Positions 38,965-47,904 are shown, counted from the first letter of the stretch. The stretch is 64,000 nucleotides of DNA from JAMXLO01 sp035492535 (GCA_035492535.1 DATJJM010000222.1:1-64000); one strand, 5' to 3'. Notes: generated by a model not told the origin, from the sequence alone. Translations and numbers: made by a program.

Positions 38965-40614
38965 CTACCTCTGATAGATCGCGATCGGTGGTGAATAGGT
39001 ATTCGGCATCTCAGGATGCAGCGCGGTCGGCTTGCGCGGCTGACCGTGTGCATACACTAACGATTCGCCCTTGTCTGGCGAACGGCCGATCCGCTCGATG
39101 ATGTCGGCCTTATCTTCGACCTGGATGCCCTGCACCAGCACCTGGTACCGGGCCGACGTCAGGTCAGCGAGCAATTCGCGGTCGGGGGGGATCGCCAACG
39201 CCTCTTCCGGCGGCACGGCCGGGTCCAGGCCTTCGCGTAGCTGCCACCACCATTGCGCCCGCATGTTCGCGAACTTCAGCTTGCCGCCCTTGGTCCGCGC
39301 GAGCGAGCGCCGCTTGCCGTTCATCGCGTAAGCGTCCAGGGCGTTGGCCTTGGCGAAGTCGAACGGGCTGCTGCCGACGCCGATGATGTCGATCTTGACC
39401 TGTGGGTCATCGCCGGTCGGGATCATCCCGACGATGAAGCCCACGACTTTCGGGCCATCTGGCGTGGCCGTTCCAGGATATGTCTTCTGCCGGCCGAACC
39501 AGGTGCCGTGCCGCGGCGTGAGCACGGTCTTGTCTTTGCCGCCGCGGGCGACGTCCACCCCGATAGCATCCAGCGGATCTATCTTGCCGCTTTCCTCATC
39601 GCGAGGGCTGATCTGGCCAGGCTTCGGCGGCTCGTTGCTCATCGGGTCGTGCCAGCGCGCCATGGCGGCCTCTACCCACGCTGACGGGATGATCTGGTCT
39701 TCGGCGTCGTTCTGGCCGATTCTAAAGTCCCCATACAGCATCTGGCTGCGCAACGGCTCCTGCATGCCCTGCAGCGTCGCCATGTAGCCGTTCGCCATCA
39801 GAATCGGGTTGTCGGTCACCAGTGAGCGAATGAATGTCCGGCTCTTGGGCTGGATCATCTCTTCCCGGCCAAGCCGCTGGTCGAAGTGCGCGTATGGTGT
39901 GCTGTCCGGAACCTCGATGTCCTTTCCGTCGATCGTCACGTACCAGCGCAGCTCGCCATCCTTGGCGGGGTTCGGGTGCTTGTCGTCCAGCCACGGTGCC
40001 CAGAACTCGATGACCCAGAAACCTATCGCGTCCGTCGGCGGGTTCCCGGCACAGATGACGCGCACCCGCTGGCGGTCATTCAGCGATCCGTTGGCCGGAC
40101 GCGCCCAGCCGGACACCGAACGGAATTGCTCTTCGGTGAAGTGGGTGATTTCGTCAAAGCCCATGTAATCGTGGGCGCGGCCCTGGTATTTCTTCCAGTC
40201 CTGCTCTTTGTCCATCGAGCCAAATCGAAGGATCTTGCCGTCGTTCATGCGCCAGCGGTTGTGCTTCTGGTTGAACCGGCCCTTGCCCTCGCCGATGATG
40301 TGTTCCGCGCGCTCCTGCAGGCCGGCGAGCTGCGGATCTTGCCGGCGGAAGATCAGCGCGGTGCGGTGGCGGGTCAGTGCGCAGCCGATCAGCAGATCCG
40401 ATTTTCCGCCGCCGGCGGCACCGCCGTAAAACAGAATGTCCGCTTCGCTTTCCAGCGCCATCCGTTGGGGGTGCATCCGGCCTGGTTCGGGATCCGGAAA
40501 TGGCACCCACAGGACACCGGTGCGCCGCCGGTCGACCTCAGCCTTTATGACCCCGATCAGTGCCGCTCGGCGTTCCGCTGGCCAGCGCTGCAAGGATTCG
40601 AGCGAGATCGTCAT
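38965..40614 (-). CDS. terL: Terminase large subunit
   Basis: 549 residues from the ATG at 40614, which leaves a 77-base overlap with the small subunit; ATG 40656 is also possible. The ATPase half has Walker A GGAAGGGKS (64-72) and Walker B YMGFDE (150-155). The nuclease half starts at AIGVDVARGGKDKTVL (first metal-binding Asp about 354) and later has KIDIIGVGSSPFDFAK. TerL drives DNA into the prohead and cuts it. The portal gene follows after 4 bases. Confidence 0.93.
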   Translation of the reverse strand: MTISLESLQRWPAERRAALIGVIKAEVDRRRTGVLWVPFPDPEPGRMHPQRMALESEADILFYGGAAGGGKSDLLIGCALTRHRTALIFRRQDPQLAGLQERAEHIIGEGKGRFNQKHNRWRMNDGKILRFGSMDKEQDWKKYQGRAHDYMGFDEITHFTEEQFRSVSGWARPANGSLNDRQRVRVICAGNPPTDAIGFWVIEFWAPWLDDKHPNPAKDGELRWYVTIDGKDIEVPDSTPYAHFDQRLGREEMIQPKSRTFIRSLVTDNPILMANGYMATLQGMQEPLRSQMLYGDFRIGQNDAEDQIIPSAWVEAAMARWHDPMSNEPPKPGQISPRDEESGKIDPLDAIGVDVARGGKDKTVLTPRHGTWFGRQKTYPGTATPDGPKVVGFIVGMIPTGDDPQVKIDIIGVGSSPFDFAKANALDAYAMNGKRRSLARTKGGKLKFANMRAQWWWQLREGLDPAVPPEEALAIPPDRELLADLTSARYQVLVQGIQVEDKADIIERIGRSPDKGESLVYAHGQPRKPTALHPEMPNTYSPPIAIYQR

Positions 40615-41005
40615 CGCTGGCGTTCGCGAGATCGAGGGGCGGGGGTTCTTTTTCATCGTCTTTCGCCCTCGGTGGTGGTGCCGGTTCCTGGCGGCCGATG
40701 CCTTGGGCTCTTGCGATCTGGCCGAGCGCGCCCTTGTCGCCCTTGACGGCAGATTCAACGATCTTCATTCCGAGTGCGGCCGCGACCAGTGCCGCGCCGT
40801 ACTTCAGCTCATCCCGGTATTTCTTTTCGAGAACCATTTTGCTGATGTTCAGCAGCTTGGCGATGATCGCGGGATCGGTTTTCAGGTAGCAGAGCGCCTT
40901 GACGGAATTCCGCGTCTCGGCGGTCGGCTGGTGCTCGGCCATCCGCTTCTTGGCTGATGCTCGCCACCGCTGTTTCGCCTCTTTGGGCGCACCCTTCGCT
41001 GTCAC
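40538..41005 (-). CDS. terS: Terminase small subunit
   Basis: 155 residues directly before terL. An N-terminal basic region and an HTH-like stretch (DPAIIAKLLNISKMVLEKKY) precede a long helical oligomerisation part and a Pro-rich acidic tail that overlaps terL. Small terminases recognise the packaging site and present it to TerL. Assigned from position and HTH pattern. Confidence 0.72.
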   Translation of the reverse strand: MTAKGAPKEAKQRWRASAKKRMAEHQPTAETRNSVKALCYLKTDPAIIAKLLNISKMVLEKKYRDELKYGAALVAAALGMKIVESAVKGDKGALGQIARAQGIGRQEPAPPPRAKDDEKEPPPLDLANASDDDLARILAALASGTPSGTDRGHKG

Positions 41006-41007
41006 GG

Positions 41008-42351
41008 CTATGCGGCCTTGGCCACGGCCGTCGCCGCCAGCACGTCGAACGGCTTGCCGTCGCTCTCGCGCAGCGCCTGGCGGCCTGTGTGGCGCTGCCA
41101 GCGGATGCAGGCCACATCGGTGTACCGCGGCTGCAGCTCCATCGCACGCGCCGCACGGCCAAGCTGCTCGGCCGCCAGGATCGTGGTGCCGCTGCCGCCG
41201 AACGGCTCATACACGACGTCGCCCGGGTCGGTGTATGCGGCGATCAGCTCGGCGGGCAGGCCGATCGGGAACACCGCGGGGTGGTCGATCCCCTTCCCGA
41301 GCGCGCCCTTGTGCCTGGTGACGCGGATCACCGAATCGGGCTTCTTGGTCGCCTGGATCTCGGTGGCGCCTTTCGCGCGCAGGCCGGTGTATGTGGCCTC
41401 CCCGCTGCGCAGCATGCCCTTGCTCATCTCGCCGGCGTGCTTCGACTTGTGGGTTTTACGTACTCGAGCTGGTGCCCGGTTGAAGTGGAAGATGAATTCG
41501 TGCGCCGGTGCCAGGCGGCCGCGGAAGTCACCGGCCAGGCCGGGCCCCTGGTCCCACACGTAGAAGCCGAACCGGCGCCAGCCGGCCGCGCGCATCCATT
41601 CGATCCAGCCATCCCAGTATGGTTGCCACTCATGGTCGCGGTGGATCAGCCCGAGGTTGACCAGCACCTGGGCGGTCTCGCGCATCGGCATGTGGGCAAA
41701 CACGCCCTGCATGAGCGCGTCCCAGTCATCGATGTCGGTGCCACCGTACCGGCGCTGGCCTTGATAGGGCGGCGACGTCACGCACAGATCGGCCTCATCG
41801 CCCAGCATCAGGCGGTCGATGTCGTCCTGGTCGGTCGAATCGCCGCAGCACAACCGGTGTTCGCCGAGCACCCACACCGTGCCCCGGGTGGACACCGGCT
41901 CGCCGGCGGGCGGGTCCGGCAGATCGTCCGGATCGCCATGGCCGGCGCGCGGCTGCGCGAATATCTGATCCAGCTCACCCAGGCTGAAGCCAGTCACCGC
42001 CAGGTCGAACGACATGGTTTTCAGCTCGCCCAGCTCGATGCGCAGCAGGTCAGCATCCCAGCCGGCGGTCATCGCCAGCTTGTTGTCGGCCAGGATCAAA
42101 GCGCGCTTCTGTTCGTCCGACAGACCGACCAGGGGGATGGTCGGCACTTCGGCCAGGCCCAGCAGCTTGGCCGCCATGAGCCTGCCGTGGCCGGCTATGA
42201 TGCCGTCGGTATCATCGGTCAGCACCGGGTTGGTAAAGCCGAACTCGGTGATTGACGCGGCGATCTGTTCGACCTGGGCGGGCGAATGCGTCCGCGCGTT
42301 CTTCGGGTAGGGCTTCAGCTCGCCGATGGGCCGATACACGATATTGAGCAT
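41008..42351 (-). CDS. ParB-domain plus DNA methyltransferase fusion
   Basis: 447 residues. Residues 1-110 are a ParB/sulfiredoxin-like domain (ELKPYPKNARTHSPAQVEQI, then DGIIAGHGRLMAAKLLG). Residues 155-430 are an amino-group (N4-C or N6-A) methyltransferase of the beta type. The catalytic TSPPY is at 192-196, and the SAM-binding DVVYEPFGGSGTTILAAEQL comes near the end. Such fusions are common in phages near the terminase and protect phage DNA from restriction or mark it. No matching endonuclease gene is seen. Confidence 0.9.
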   Translation of the reverse strand: MLNIVYRPIGELKPYPKNARTHSPAQVEQIAASITEFGFTNPVLTDDTDGIIAGHGRLMAAKLLGLAEVPTIPLVGLSDEQKRALILADNKLAMTAGWDADLLRIELGELKTMSFDLAVTGFSLGELDQIFAQPRAGHGDPDDLPDPPAGEPVSTRGTVWVLGEHRLCCGDSTDQDDIDRLMLGDEADLCVTSPPYQGQRRYGGTDIDDWDALMQGVFAHMPMRETAQVLVNLGLIHRDHEWQPYWDGWIEWMRAAGWRRFGFYVWDQGPGLAGDFRGRLAPAHEFIFHFNRAPARVRKTHKSKHAGEMSKGMLRSGEATYTGLRAKGATEIQATKKPDSVIRVTRHKGALGKGIDHPAVFPIGLPAELIAAYTDPGDVVYEPFGGSGTTILAAEQLGRAARAMELQPRYTDVACIRWQRHTGRQALRESDGKPFDVLAATAVAKAA

Positions 42352-42398
42352 GGTGCGTTACATGCCCGTGGAACGATGCGAAGGTCAAGCGATCTGGA

Positions 42399-42632
42399 TT
42401 ACCAACGATGATCGACCGGCCATGTGGACAGATCGGCGGCCGCGGCTTCCAGTTCAGCCCGCGCGACGAACACCGGCCGGAACCCCGCCGTAGTGATGGG
42501 TTTGCCGCTCCGCTCGTAGCTCTGCTTGCCCAGGCGCTTGGTCGACCAGCCCACATGCACGAAGTCGCAGGTGAACATGTTGCAGATCCAGACCTCATCC
42601 GCGGTCGCTTCGGGGTGGACCGGCAGCGTCAC
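42399..42632 (-). CDS. Small hypothetical protein
   Basis: 77 residues, GTG start overlapping the upstream stop. Contains ADEVWICNMFTCDFVHVGWS and RPVFVARAELEAAAADLSTW. No family is recognised. Confidence 0.6.
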   Translation of the reverse strand: MTLPVHPEATADEVWICNMFTCDFVHVGWSTKRLGKQSYERSGKPITTAGFRPVFVARAELEAAAADLSTWPVDHRW

Positions 42633-42913
42633 GCGGCCGGCGGCCTCTGCCGGATGCGGATGGTATGCCCGATCTCGGTCATGTCCATCATCGCCAGCAT
42701 GCTCGCCAGCGTCATGGGCTTCGGCCGGTGGCGTTCCAGGAGCCAGAAATTGGTGATCACGATCATGTCGCCGCAGCCCGTCAGGCCATCCAAGTGCGCG
42801 TACTGGTCATAGCCCTCGCGCGTCCACTCCTGCAGGATCGCCTTCGTCAGCTTGTCCCACTGCGCATTGCGCAGCTTGGCTTCTTCGCCCTTGATGACGT
42901 CGGTGTCAGCCAT
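42629..42913 (-). CDS. Small hypothetical protein
   Basis: 94 residues with ATGA-type overlaps at both ends. Helical start, then YAHLDGLTGCGDMIVITNFW and KPMTLASMLAMMDMTEIGHT. The family is not recognised. Confidence 0.62.
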   Translation of the reverse strand: MADTDVIKGEEAKLRNAQWDKLTKAILQEWTREGYDQYAHLDGLTGCGDMIVITNFWLLERHRPKPMTLASMLAMMDMTEIGHTIRIRQRPPAA

Positions 42914-43137
42914 CAGATCGCGGCTCTCTGGTGGAAATAGTCGGCACAGAAGACGCGGACAATGCTTGACGCATTACCCCTTGATGCTGTGCGGATGATG
43001 TCGCTGATCAGCGCACCGACCGATTTACCTTCGCGCTCGGATATATCGTCTAGCATCGTCCAGAATATCGGTTCCAGGCGCATGCTGGTGCGATGGCCAT
43101 CGATAAAAACCTGGCGTGGCACGACGCTGACGCTCAT
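42913..43137 (-). CDS. Ribbon-helix-helix protein
   Basis: 74 residues from the ATG at 43137 (overlapping the upstream TGA). The sequence TSMRLEPIFWTMLDDISERE followed by KSVGALISDI and SSIVRVFCADYF is the typical RHH_4-type ribbon-helix-helix arrangement. Such proteins dimerise and bind operators, so this is a candidate regulator within the early part of the operon. Confidence 0.75.
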   Translation of the reverse strand: MSVSVVPRQVFIDGHRTSMRLEPIFWTMLDDISEREGKSVGALISDIIRTASRGNASSIVRVFCADYFHQRAAI

Positions 43138-44183
43138 TCCGGCATCTGCTTCCACTCGCGGCCGTCCAGCGCGGCGCCAGCGGCTTTTTTGCCGACCTTG
43201 TAGAATGCGCAGTTATCGAACCACGCATAGCGATCGCTCGGTCCCTCGGGCCAGCCCAGCGCAACAGCGGGAACGACGTGGCCGCATCTATCGCCGTATG
43301 GCTCTGCCGCTGCCCAGCTCCCCCACTGCTTGAAGAAAAACGGGATCCGGTTCAGACAGCAGAAGTCACGAGCCGCCCGGTGCCAGTCGGGGTTCGACGG
43401 CCGCGCGCCCGTGCCGCTTTCGCCGCCCGAGACCAGCCAGCGAATGAACTCCCAGCCGATCCAGTCCACCAAGCCGAGCGCGGGTTCGTAGCTGACCCAG
43501 GTGTTCCAGCCCTCAGCGGCTATCTGGAATAATGCGCGACGGCGTTCGTCGGCCCGCGTCTGGTCCTCGACGGACGTGCCGAGCCAGACATTGGACAGTG
43601 GCCACTTCCACTGTTCCGCCTTGCACCGCCCCTCCGGCGTCCATAGCTTACCTTTGTCCGGATCGCACAGCCCGTATTTCACAAGCAGTGGCAGGCATTC
43701 GCGCCTAATCTGCGAACAGCGCCCCTCGCCGACCGTTTCAGCCGGTATCGAAAGCCCGGCTATCACCTGCGCCGCCGCTGGCTGCCAGCGTTCCGTCATG
43801 TAATCGCGCATCCGATCGGTGCGCTTCGTCAGCACTTGGAAACGATGCTGCCGCGCCAGCGCCATCACGGCGAACACACGATCGATCCATTCGTCCGGCA
43901 CAGATTCGTGAAACAGGTCGGAATGCGCGCAAACGAAGATGTCGCGCGGTTTGCTCCACCGGATCGGCTGATCCAGCCACGCTTCGTTGAACCGGACTTC
44001 GCCCGTCCAAACCGGTCCAGCCTTGGTCATCTGGGTCAGGCCAGCGCGCGAAGGGTGATGCTGCAGCCGGGTGCCGGCGAGCGTCATCGCATAGCAGTGC
44101 TTGCACCCAGGGCTGCACACGCTGCAGCCCGTGATCGGGTTCCATGTTGCCCCGGTCCACTCGATGTTCGTGGTCTCGGCCAT
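43134..44183 (-). CDS. Phage Gp37/Gp68 family protein (DUF5131)
   Basis: 349 residues from the ATG at 44183; the upstream in-frame part is a shadow. It begins with the family hallmark TNIEWTGATWNPITGCSVCS followed by PGCKHCYAMTLAGTRLQ. A cluster of three or four cysteines is reminiscent of radical-SAM proteins. Later blocks include PRDIFVCAHSDLFHESVPDE, FQVLTKRTDRMRDYM and WLVSGGESGTGARPSNPDWH. Widespread in phages of Proteobacteria and Actinobacteria; the reaction is unknown. Confidence 0.88.
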   Translation of the reverse strand: MAETTNIEWTGATWNPITGCSVCSPGCKHCYAMTLAGTRLQHHPSRAGLTQMTKAGPVWTGEVRFNEAWLDQPIRWSKPRDIFVCAHSDLFHESVPDEWIDRVFAVMALARQHRFQVLTKRTDRMRDYMTERWQPAAAQVIAGLSIPAETVGEGRCSQIRRECLPLLVKYGLCDPDKGKLWTPEGRCKAEQWKWPLSNVWLGTSVEDQTRADERRRALFQIAAEGWNTWVSYEPALGLVDWIGWEFIRWLVSGGESGTGARPSNPDWHRAARDFCCLNRIPFFFKQWGSWAAAEPYGDRCGHVVPAVALGWPEGPSDRYAWFDNCAFYKVGKKAAGAALDGREWKQMPE

Positions 44184-44512
44184 CAGTTCGGTCCCTTCGG
44201 TGTCCAGCCCGCTATGATCCGTGCCGTCGCGATGGCGACCTGCATCGCATCGGTAGAGAAATCGATAAAGTCTTCGATCGGTTCGTCGGCGTGGGGGTTT
44301 CCGCCGACCTCGGTCATCACCAGAAGTCCCATTATGCTCGCCACACCGGCCGCGACCTCGCGCGGTGACATCTGTTCCCGCTCGGCGAAGTCGCACACCT
44401 GGTTGGTCAGGCCCACAAAGAACTCTTTGGCTTCCGGCGACATGGCACGCACGGTGTCGTGCGCCTCTCTGAAATAGTCCTTTTTCTGGCGCAGCAGTTT
44501 CCTGTCAGCCAT
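44183..44512 (-). CDS. Hypothetical helical protein
   Basis: 109 residues, mostly helices (REAHDTVRAMSPEAKEFFVG; REVAAGVASIMGLLVMTEVG). Its stop overlaps the next start and its start lies within the previous gene. No family is recognised. Confidence 0.62.
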   Translation of the reverse strand: MADRKLLRQKKDYFREAHDTVRAMSPEAKEFFVGLTNQVCDFAEREQMSPREVAAGVASIMGLLVMTEVGGNPHADEPIEDFIDFSTDAMQVAIATARIIAGWTPKGPN

Positions 44513-44813
44513 TGTCGGAACCCCCCATCACCGGCGGCGGGTTCGCCGCGTCGACCTCGAGATGCCCCAGCGCCAGGCGCCGCAGCCATGCCTGCACCGG
44601 TGCCGGCGGCGGGCAATACCACTTCGTCTGCCCGGTCCAGTTCCGCACCGTGTAATCGCCGGTGTGCCCCAGCAGCGCCGCAACCTGCCGGTTCGACAGG
44701 CGGCAGGCCGCGAGGCAAGCGAGGTACTCAGCCCCGCTCATCGTGTCGGCGCTATCCGCCGGACGGATCGTGCACATGGCCAGATCTGGGATATGTGCTG
44801 GCTTCAGTGCCAT
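44505..44813 (-). CDS. Putative helix-turn-helix protein
   Basis: 102 residues. The middle has an HTH-like pattern: SGAEYLACLAACRLSNRQVA, then ALLGHTGDYTVRNWTGQ, with the WxxG pattern of phage YdaS/Cro-like regulators. A C-terminal Pro-rich tail follows. It may regulate phage genes. Confidence 0.6.
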   Translation of the reverse strand: MALKPAHIPDLAMCTIRPADSADTMSGAEYLACLAACRLSNRQVAALLGHTGDYTVRNWTGQTKWYCPPPAPVQAWLRRLALGHLEVDAANPPPVMGGSDNG

Positions 44814-45004
44814 AGCGCGTGCGCCACCGTCGCCGCAGCCATCAGAAGCGCTCCACCCACGATCATGAGACCGATCATGGTCGCGTCCGCATGGGCGTTA
44901 TCCCAGTGCTCGCCATCCGCGTTATGCGCGGCTATTGATACCAGCGCACCCAGCGCCAGCAGCATCAGCGCGAGCCCTATTCCCCACGTCGCATACGTCA
45001 TCAA
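44804..45004 (-). CDS. Small two-helix membrane protein
   Basis: 66 residues with two hydrophobic segments (GIGLALMLLALGALVSIAA and MIGLMIVGGALLMAAATV) joined by a short acidic loop (HNADGEHWDNAHAD). This resembles class II holins in topology, but it lies 38 kb from the endolysin in the same operon. Starts ATG ATG (45004/45001). Confidence 0.6.
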   Translation of the reverse strand: MMTYATWGIGLALMLLALGALVSIAAHNADGEHWDNAHADATMIGLMIVGGALLMAAATVAHALWH

Positions 45005-45012
45005 AAACCCTT

Positions 45013-45546
45013 TCAGTTACGAGAACCGGCGTTGGCCGCCAAGCGCTGCCAGTCTGTCACCGGCTGCAGATCCAGCCCGATCGTCAACACCAGGTCGGCG
45101 ATCACACCACGAAGCGCTATGCCATCTTTCAGGGGGCGCAATGCCGTCTTGCGCGGATATTGTTCGGCTGTTGAGACCCGAGTGATCCGCGCCGCGGTGC
45201 GGTCGACCTCGCAGACCAGAACAGATTTCGCGCACCATTCGCCCACGCTCCTGGCCGCGCCGATCAGCACCGTGACCGTCGCCTCGTTCGGGTTCTCGCG
45301 CGACACCATGACGTTCCAGCGCAGGAAGCGCGCCGGTGCTTCCTTCCACGCGGTCAGCCCAGCCAACACTTCGCCGATCCGGGGATCCGGACACGTCTCT
45401 GCCGTGCGCGTGCCGGTGCCATTGGCTTTGGCTGCACTGACCCCGCACTGCGGGCACGGATCAGCCATCAGCGCTTGCGTCAGGTCGGCGCCCGCATGAT
45501 CGCGCTTCGCCCAAGACCGACCGCATGAGCATGTGATAATGATCAT
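45013..45546 (-). CDS. Hypothetical protein with N-terminal zinc ribbon
   Basis: 177 residues from the ATG at 45546. Starts IIITCSCGRSWAKRDHAGAD and has CPQCG 20 residues later, which together make a four-Cys ribbon. The rest is an alpha/beta domain (RWNVMVSRENPNEATVTVLI; GIALRGVIADLVLTIGLDLQ). The family is unknown. Confidence 0.62.
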   Translation of the reverse strand: MIIITCSCGRSWAKRDHAGADLTQALMADPCPQCGVSAAKANGTGTRTAETCPDPRIGEVLAGLTAWKEAPARFLRWNVMVSRENPNEATVTVLIGAARSVGEWCAKSVLVCEVDRTAARITRVSTAEQYPRKTALRPLKDGIALRGVIADLVLTIGLDLQPVTDWQRLAANAGSRN

Positions 45547-45752
45547 TTCGGCGCAACTCCGATCAGCAGCAGCACCCAGCCGAAGACGCCCATCACCTGC
45601 CACATGGCCAGCGTCTGCGCCGACTGCCGTGTCAGCCAGTCAACCATCGCCTCACCAGGGTCAGATGCCGTGCCGTATTCCCGCATGATCTGCAGCAGCG
45701 GCCCCAGCAGGCACAGCAGCCCAAGCACGATCTCAACACCGCGGTCGGTCAT
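45543..45752 (-). CDS. Small membrane protein
   Basis: 69 residues with two hydrophobic stretches (VEIVLGLLCLLGPLLQIM and AMWQVMGVFGWVLLLIGVAP). Overlaps both neighbours by 4 bases. It is unrecognised. Confidence 0.6.
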   Translation of the reverse strand: MTDRGVEIVLGLLCLLGPLLQIMREYGTASDPGEAMVDWLTRQSAQTLAMWQVMGVFGWVLLLIGVAPK

Positions 45753-46621
45753 CGGCGAGCCCCTTCCCGTGCGCGCCGAGCATCGGCCACAAGCTGTTGG
45801 TCAACGATCAGCGCATACAGCGCGTCGTAGCTCCAACGAGTATCGCGGAACACGCGCCCATCGCCGCAACCATCACCGAAACTGGCGATACCGCTTGCAG
45901 CGTCGGTCGCGATCTCTTTGTCTCTGTCGTCAGTGATCGTGAACCGATCCAGCGCCGCTTCGACCATGTAACAGCCTTCGGACCAGTCGCCGCGGCAGTC
46001 TTCCATCGCGATGGCGAGATCCAGATACTGGTTCCGCTTGCGAACCACGCCCAGCACGTCCGACCAGTCGCTTTCCGGCGGCAGCTCGTAGCGCACCAGC
46101 AGGATGGCCAGTTCCATGTCGGCCTTGCGCCGCTCGATCGCGGCATCCGCTTTCCGTTTCTGAGCCGCTTGGCGCGCGTCGGCCACCTTCCGGTGCTCCG
46201 CGTAAGCCGCTTTCAGCCGATCATACGTCAACGACAGGCCAGAAAACCCGTCGCTGATCGGAATATGCCGCTGCAAGTCTCCCAGGTAGCCCGCATCGCG
46301 ACGGATCGACTTCGGAAACCGCGACCGGCTCTTGTGGTCCCGCTCGCTGTAACTGTCCGGTATGCCCGCGGCCTTCATGATCTCGGTCAACGTAGCCCTC
46401 AGCGCTCTGTTGTGCTCGATCGCCGCCGCGTTCGCGGCATGGTCAGCCTGATCCTGCTTCCACAGGTCTTCCAGCTTCGTTTCGGCGCAGGTTACATCAT
46501 ACGGGGTCGGCTCATACGTGCCGTCCGAATTCATCCGGTCCCGCCGCAGGCTGGTCGACAGCTTGCCGATACGCCCGACAGGCAGAAGCGGCATCGCCGC
46601 AGTGATTTCTGGCAGGGTCAT
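45749..46621 (-). CDS. Hypothetical protein
   Basis: 290 residues from the ATG at 46621. N-terminal part with PLLPVGRIGKLSTSLRRDRM, a coiled coil in the middle (AYAEHRKVADARQAAQKRKA) and a C-terminal alpha domain. It resembles no family I know. Confidence 0.62.
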   Translation of the reverse strand: MTLPEITAAMPLLPVGRIGKLSTSLRRDRMNSDGTYEPTPYDVTCAETKLEDLWKQDQADHAANAAAIEHNRALRATLTEIMKAAGIPDSYSERDHKSRSRFPKSIRRDAGYLGDLQRHIPISDGFSGLSLTYDRLKAAYAEHRKVADARQAAQKRKADAAIERRKADMELAILLVRYELPPESDWSDVLGVVRKRNQYLDLAIAMEDCRGDWSEGCYMVEAALDRFTITDDRDKEIATDAASGIASFGDGCGDGRVFRDTRWSYDALYALIVDQQLVADARRAREGARR

Positions 46622-46794
46622 GCTTTCCTCACCGCATAGCGCGAAGTCACGACGGTCCACCCATCATCGACAAACCGGACCAGAACAGAATTGAGCGCGC
46701 CCCGCGCCAGAACATGGCACAGCGACCCGTGCCGTTCCGGCATGCGCGAACGCCAATACCAGCGGTAGAGCTGGTCGGGCGCGGCAGCGGGCAT
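46618..46794 (-). CDS. Very small hypothetical protein
   Basis: 58 residues from the ATG at 46794 (ATGA overlap with the upstream gene, 4-base overlap downstream). Tyr/Trp-rich start (DQLYRWYWRSRMPERHGSLC) and a beta-rich end (SVLVRFVDDGWTVVTSRYAV). Translational coupling is the main evidence. Confidence 0.5.
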   Translation of the reverse strand: MPAAAPDQLYRWYWRSRMPERHGSLCHVLARGALNSVLVRFVDDGWTVVTSRYAVRKA

Positions 46795-47405
46795 CAGACC
46801 AGGCCCTGACGCAGCCTGTTCGTGTGGGCCAGCGCCACACGCCACGCCATGTCTTCGGAGACATATGGCCCGAACTGCAACTCGGTGGCCTGGTCATCAT
46901 GCCGGATGGTCGCCGTCCACTCGCTCGCCCACTGCAGCGCCAGAACGTCACCGTCGGAGCCGTCGCCCGTCCGCTGCACCGTGATGCCCCGCGCCGCGCC
47001 GACACTGCGCAGCAGATCCAGCGACGTCGATTTCAGCACCGCTTCCAGCTCCGGATCAGCCGCCGTGCGCTTCTCCACGCCAGACCCGCCGCATCGCTCG
47101 CACTCGGCCGAAGTGGCCATTCCGTTGCATTCAGGCTCATCGACCGGCAGGCGCCCAGCGCCACGGCAGCGCGGGCAGCGCATAGTCACTTCGGCCACCA
47201 CCGCCGAACCGCCGCCCGCGTCAGCCGGCGCCGAACCCCGAACCTCATCCGACGCCCCAGGAACCCCCGGCGCAACAGAAACCGGCGCACCAGCAGCCGC
47301 AGCAGCCACGACATGCCCCTGTCCATGTCCGTCCCCCACAATCGATCGCGCCGCGCCAGCGTGGATCAGCAATTTCGCCGCAGTCATCGCTTTGAAGCTC
47401 AACAT
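46794..47405 (-). CDS. DnaJ-type zinc-finger protein, first gene of the late operon
   Basis: 203 residues from the ATG at 47405, which has a strong GGGGAAG 6 bases upstream; earlier ATGs (47429, 47441) lack one. Residues about 75-110 have CPRCRGAGRLPVDEPEC and CERCGGSG, the CxxCxGxG pattern of the DnaJ cysteine-rich domain. A helical and strand domain follows (LRSVGAARGITVQRTGDGSD). It has no J domain. Many phages encode such small proteins near regulatory regions. Confidence 0.75.
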   Translation of the reverse strand: MLSFKAMTAAKLLIHAGAARSIVGDGHGQGHVVAAAAAGAPVSVAPGVPGASDEVRGSAPADAGGGSAVVAEVTMRCPRCRGAGRLPVDEPECNGMATSAECERCGGSGVEKRTAADPELEAVLKSTSLDLLRSVGAARGITVQRTGDGSDGDVLALQWASEWTATIRHDDQATELQFGPYVSEDMAWRVALAHTNRLRQGLV

Positions 47406-47431
47406 CAAAACTTCCCCGAAACCAATCATTC

Positions 47432-47478
47432 CACGCACCATGCACGACACATCACCGACGCGCAACAGTTCCCGTCAA
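47432..47478 (-). promoter_or_regulatory. Candidate promoter and operator of the leftward operon
   Basis: Leftward TTGACG (47473-47478), a 17-base spacer, and a poor -10 GTGATG (47450-47455). Just downstream is GTGCATGGTGCG (47435-47446), which shares GCATGGTGC with sequences near the rightward promoters. The shared motif is the main support. Confidence 0.35.
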
Positions 47479-47559
47479 GCATCGTGCGGGCCAAATTCGG
47501 GTAACAATCCAAACCATTACCTGCATCACCGCCGCGCGGGCTAAATCGCCCTTCGATAG

Positions 47560-47640
47560 AACTCAATCACTCTTCTTCTCGGAAAATAAATTCCCGCATA
47601 TTAAATTTTCGCCGATTTTTTTGGCGCTACAGATTGGGGA
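47560..47640. other. AT-rich island in the divergent control region
   Basis: About 80 bases with long A/T tracts (GGAAAATAAATTCCC, CATATTAAATTTTCG, a run of seven T) inside an otherwise high-GC window. The run of T follows CGCCGA and precedes GGCG, a weak hairpin. It could be an UP element, a strand-opening site or a spacer. Confidence 0.5.
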
Positions 47641-47701
47641 TCGGAGAGTGAGCGGGCGGGTTTCCTCCCAGCAAAGGTGCCCCCCCATCGCGTGCGATCA
47701 T

Positions 47702-47716
47702 GCATGGTGACCATGC
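47702..47716. promoter_or_regulatory. Perfect 15-bp palindrome, operator candidate
   Basis: GCATGGT-G-ACCATGC is a perfect 7-bp inverted repeat with one central base. Its half-site matches the GCATGGT core found in the leader hairpins near 55.81 and 61.98 kb. It lies between the divergent promoters. Confidence 0.5.
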
Positions 47717-47822
47717 TCGACCTCTATGCTGGCATCGCCTCGTGTAGTGGCTGACATTGCCTGGTGCATCGTGCCAGCCCGACCGGCCGGAAAAGAAAAT
47801 GCAGATTGTCAGCATTTCACCC

Positions 47823-47880
47823 TTGCATCGTCACGCACGGTGCGCTAGTTGTTTCGTCAGGCGCAGCGTTGTGCAGCGCC
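47823..47880 (+). promoter_or_regulatory. Rightward promoter/operator unit A with leader hairpin
   Basis: TTGCAT (47823-47828), 17 bases, TAGTTG (47846-47851). The spacer holds ACGCACGGTGCGC. Downstream is a leader hairpin GGCGC (47860-47864)/GCGCC (47876-47880) whose loop reads AGCGTTGTGCA. The layout is shared with the units at 55.12, 55.76 and 61.94 kb. The regulator-like gene begins 25 bases after the hairpin. Confidence 0.6.
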
Positions 47881-47904
47881 GGACAAGCAAGAGGATGCTT
47901 ACAC

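Noticed and set aside
40957..42255. A 432-codon + strand frame over the methyltransferase gene
   Set aside because: Shadow of the ParB-methyltransferase gene, whose catalytic motifs are unmistakable.
44804..45004. Holin call for the two-helix membrane protein
   Set aside because: Topology fits a class II holin, but it lies far from the endolysin among accessory genes; other two-helix proteins (45543, 53725) are equally good candidates.
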